A program made the translations under genes and the position numbers. The notes under the pieces were generated by a model. The model was not told the DNA's origin. It worked only from the letters and a program-made list of their open reading frames with translations, and made no database searches. DNA of 5,840 bases, taken from assembly GCA_015232165.1 (NCBI GenBank), contig JADGAE010000129.1:1-5840 (forward strand), in the 5' to 3' direction. Each line of letters starts with the position of its first letter. Position 1 is the stretch's first letter. Shown one piece after another: positions 4,432-5,840 of the stretch. This stretch comes from Nitrospirota bacterium (GTDB lineage Bacteria; Nitrospirota; Thermodesulfovibrionia; Thermodesulfovibrionales; Magnetobacteriaceae).

Positions 4432-5238
4432 TTACTTAAATATCCGTATGTAGGCCCTGCTTAACCAGGGGCTTGAGTGTATAAGCAGCTTTTTTCTAAA
4501 GGCAAACTCCCCCACGTTACCGATAACCAGACGCTTGACCTCAAGCAGGCTATCCTGTGGGGTGTTAGTACCCGTGCGGGTTGTAAAGAGCGCCTTAAAC
4601 CCTGCCTGTGTAGCCGTTGCTATCCATCCTTCGTCGTAGACCCCCCAGGGCCAGCAGAGGCCGTAACACTTTTTGTCTAACCTCTCCTCGATGAGTGCCT
4701 TTGACCGTTGCAGGTCCAAGTGCAGGTGCGCCAACCTGTCGGCATTGTCCTCATAGAGCTTATCGAATCTAACATGTGTGTGCGTGTGTGATTGGACGTC
4801 TATTACGCCGGAGTGTTCCATCTGTCCTAATTCCTGCCAGGAGAGTACGCACTGTGAGCCGTTGCCCTCCTCAACCATCCCGACGCACTCCTTGTGCGAT
4901 GGCAGGGGTGTGCTAAATCCCTCATCCATGCGTGGTCGCAGGCCGTTTTCAGCAATCCGGGAGGTGACAACAAAAATAACGGCCTTGTGGTCGTATTTCT
5001 TTAGGATCGGATAGGCGTAGACGTAATTATCGAGCCATCCGTCATCGAAGGTGATCATCACGCACCTCTGAGGTGCTATTGCGCCGGCGGCGATCTCCAG
5101 CAAGTCGTCAGTGTGAAGCGTCCTGTAGCCCATCCTCTGAAGCAGCCGCATATGTTGCTCAAACCTCGCAACATCAACGGTGATGAAGGAGCCCCTGTCA
5201 TTGACGTGGTGATACATCAGCACGGGTATCGCAGTCAT
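4432..5238 (-). CDS. Polysaccharide deacetylase (CE4/NodB family)
   Basis: This 268-residue CE4 enzyme is predicted to be a metal-dependent hydrolase that removes an acetyl group from an N-acetylated sugar. It opens with IPVLMYHHV (residues 4-12), typical of PgaB/IcaB-type members. Motif 1 is TFDDG (63-67), with D65 as likely catalytic base and D66 as metal ligand. Motif 2 is SHTHTH (150-155), with H151 and H155 as metal ligands. Motif 3 is CWPWG (195-199), in place of the usual RxPYG-type loop. It has no signal peptide or membrane segment, so it probably acts in the cytoplasm or at the inner membrane surface, perhaps on a lipid-linked or LPS-type precursor. The ATG at 5238 is fixed by an in-frame stop at 5248-5250. 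The -10 box ends 8 bases before the ATG and there is no ribosome binding site, so the mRNA is probably leaderless. It is in the same direction as the two glycosyltransferases, 299 bp upstream of them. Confidence 0.9.
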   Translation of the reverse strand: MTAIPVLMYHHVNDRGSFITVDVARFEQHMRLLQRMGYRTLHTDDLLEIAAGAIAPQRCVMITFDDGWLDNYVYAYPILKKYDHKAVIFVVTSRIAENGLRPRMDEGFSTPLPSHKECVGMVEEGNGSQCVLSWQELGQMEHSGVIDVQSHTHTHVRFDKLYEDNADRLAHLHLDLQRSKALIEERLDKKCYGLCWPWGVYDEGWIATATQAGFKALFTTRTGTNTPQDSLLEVKRLVIGNVGEFAFRKKLLIHSSPWLSRAYIRIFK

Positions 5239-5246
5239 AATAATTG

Positions 5247-5255
5247 ATTATACCA
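5247..5255 (-). promoter_or_regulatory. Extended -10 promoter of the deacetylase gene (leaderless start)
   Basis: The minus strand reads TGGTATAAT (TATAAT at 5247-5252), with no convincing -35 box near 5270-5275. Only eight bases separate it from the ATG at 5238, so transcription should start within a few bases of the ATG or on its A. No Shine-Dalgarno sequence is present between them. Confidence 0.65.
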
Positions 5256-5290
5256 AAATATAGAAGTTAATTTTCGACACAGGCAGCGCT

Positions 5291-5333
5291 CAGGCATGGC
5301 ACTGAAAGGCTCAAAAGCCCTCGGTGCCACCTG
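5291..5333. terminator. Three-part hairpin after the small cysteine protein gene
   Basis: CAGG (5291-5294) pairs with CCTG (5330-5333), TGGCAC (5297-5302) with GTGCCA (5324-5329), and GGCT (5308-5311) with AGCC (5316-5319) around a 4-base loop. It starts 7 bases past the stop codon of the 5341-5604 gene and lies upstream of the deacetylase promoter. No U-run follows on the minus strand, so it may be an mRNA-end stabiliser or a protein-binding structure rather than a classical intrinsic terminator. Confidence 0.5.
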
Positions 5334-5340
5334 ATGTTAA

Positions 5341-5604
5341 TTACTTCCAGCCTGCCCTTTTGTCACATTCCGCCATTTCCTTTGGGTGAGACTTTTCCCA
5401 TTGGGTAATGGATTGTGTCTCGTCATCGGACATCTTACCGTTCATGCACTCACAATATATCTTGACGGTAGCAGTTGTTTGACCTTCCCGCTTGTTGTCT
5501 TTGATGCACTGATTTACCCATTTTGTGTCGTCGCTATCTGCAAAGACCTGACTGCTTAACAGAAAAGACACCATGAGCACTACAGCAATAATTATTCTTC
5601 TCAT
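5341..5604 (-). CDS. Small exported protein with four cysteines
   Basis: An 87-residue protein that begins with a clear Sec signal peptide: MRR, a hydrophobic stretch (residues 4-18), and a likely cut after VFA (~22). The mature ~65 residues are charged and hydrophilic, with cysteines at 33, 51, 53 and 80 (pattern C-x17-C-x-C-x26-C) and the end ECDKRAGWK. This layout fits a small periplasmic protein held by disulfides, or possibly metal- or haem-linked. There is no CxxCH motif and no lipobox. I recognise the general style (YCxCM near the middle, AGW at the end) from small hypothetical secreted proteins but know no function. The ATG at 5604 is chosen because AAAGGAGGT (5610-5618) sits 5 bases upstream and the signal peptide starts there. 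A longer frame from 5703 would place the promoter inside the gene. It has its own promoter and a hairpin after the stop, so it is probably transcribed alone. Confidence 0.75.
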   Translation of the reverse strand: MRRIIIAVVLMVSFLLSSQVFADSDDTKWVNQCIKDNKREGQTTATVKIYCECMNGKMSDDETQSITQWEKSHPKEMAECDKRAGWK

Positions 5605-5609
5605 ATCAC

Positions 5610-5618
5610 ACCTCCTTT
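5610..5618 (-). promoter_or_regulatory. Near-perfect ribosome binding site deciding the 5604 start
   Basis: The minus strand reads AAAGGAGGT, fully complementary to the anti-Shine-Dalgarno core, 5 bases before the ATG at 5604. It is the strongest such site in the window and rules out the upstream ATG at 5703. Confidence 0.85.
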
Positions 5619-5644
5619 CAATAAATTTTATATCAGATGTAAAG

Positions 5645-5653
5645 ATTATACCA
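5645..5653 (-). promoter_or_regulatory. Extended -10 promoter of the small exported protein
   Basis: The minus strand reads TGGTATAAT (TATAAT at 5645-5650), without a good -35 box in the expected place. Transcription should start near 5638, giving a leader of about 34 bases that carries the AAAGGAGGT ribosome binding site. Confidence 0.65.
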
Positions 5654-5703
5654 CAATCCAAGTTATTATTGTTGATTTTTTTCAAACTCTGAAGTGTACT
5701 CAT

Positions 5704-5840
5704 TATCCCTTCTCGCCTTTCTTCTTTATAAGTACATGGACAAAAGTTTCTTATAGTAACTCATGTTACGAAGAGAAGCAAAAAAAAAGGTTTAGAAGTC
5801 TAAATAACTGTGAGAATATGTACTGTGGATGAATATAAAT
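5704..5840. other. Right-edge spacer with two short inverted repeats
   Basis: No coding frame here looks real. GTAAC-TCAT-GTTAC (5756-5769) and TTTAGA-AG-TCTAAA (5791-5804) are perfect short inverted repeats separated by an A-run (5780-5788). The second could be an operator or part of the regulatory region of a gene beyond the window, but nothing in the window decides this. Confidence 0.35.

Noticed and set aside
5605..5703. Longer start (ATG at 5703) for the small exported protein
   Set aside because: It would put an Asn-rich, non-signal extension ahead of the signal peptide and bury the TGGTATAAT promoter and AAAGGAGGT site inside the gene.
5760..5840. Open minus-strand frame at the right edge as the end of another gene
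   Set aside because: It is only ~26 codons, rich in Phe/Leu from AT-rich sequence, and shows no conserved features.

Overview
This window comes from a Gram-negative bacterium. It holds part of a cell-surface polysaccharide (LPS or exopolysaccharide type) locus with an AT-rich accessory insert on its left. The surface-sugar genes are GC-rich. The insert, the leftmost gene remnant and the intergenic spacers are dotted with a family of very GC-rich double-hairpin repeats. My impression is of a Nitrospirota-like or deltaproteobacteria-like genome, but nothing in the sequence proves a phylum.

Layout, left to right. (1) 2-280 (+) is the C-terminal end of an unrecognised protein whose last ~30 residues are encoded by repeat copy R1. 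(2) 281-849 has no large gene. It holds a strong minus-strand sigma70 promoter (400-428) driving a tiny ORF (315-374), a possible divergent plus promoter, a nested stem-loop, repeat copy R2, and a second copy of a 29-bp motif that encodes the end of the tiny ORF. (3) 850-1779 (+) is an HrgA-like protein: an N-terminal HARE-HTH DNA-binding domain followed by a PD-(D/E)XK nuclease-like domain. It is a solitary, AT-rich defence-type gene lying between inverted repeat copies R2 and R3. (4) 1891-3033 and 3002-4132 (both -) are two overlapping GT4 glycosyltransferases. The downstream one is WaaG-like and ends in a repeat-encoded tail. (5) 4133-4431 is a spacer with repeat copy R4. (6) 4432-5238 (-) is a CE4/NodB polysaccharide deacetylase with its own promoter and apparently a leaderless mRNA. 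(7) 5341-5604 (-) is a small exported four-cysteine protein with its own promoter and an excellent ribosome binding site. (8) 5605-5840 is spacer with short inverted repeats.

How the genes fit together: the two glycosyltransferases and the deacetylase are plausible parts of one pathway, adding sugars to a lipid-linked or LPS-core acceptor and de-N-acetylating a sugar. The HrgA-like gene is convergent with them, differs in composition, and looks like an acquired insertion.

Two things stand out. First, the repeat family has four copies. Two copies supply the stop codon and C-terminal tail of unrelated proteins, and the copies differ by compensatory base-pair changes, which points to selection on a folded structure. 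Second, three genes (850, 5238 and 5604 starts) share the same 9-bp extended -10 promoter, TGGTATAAT, with no good -35 box.
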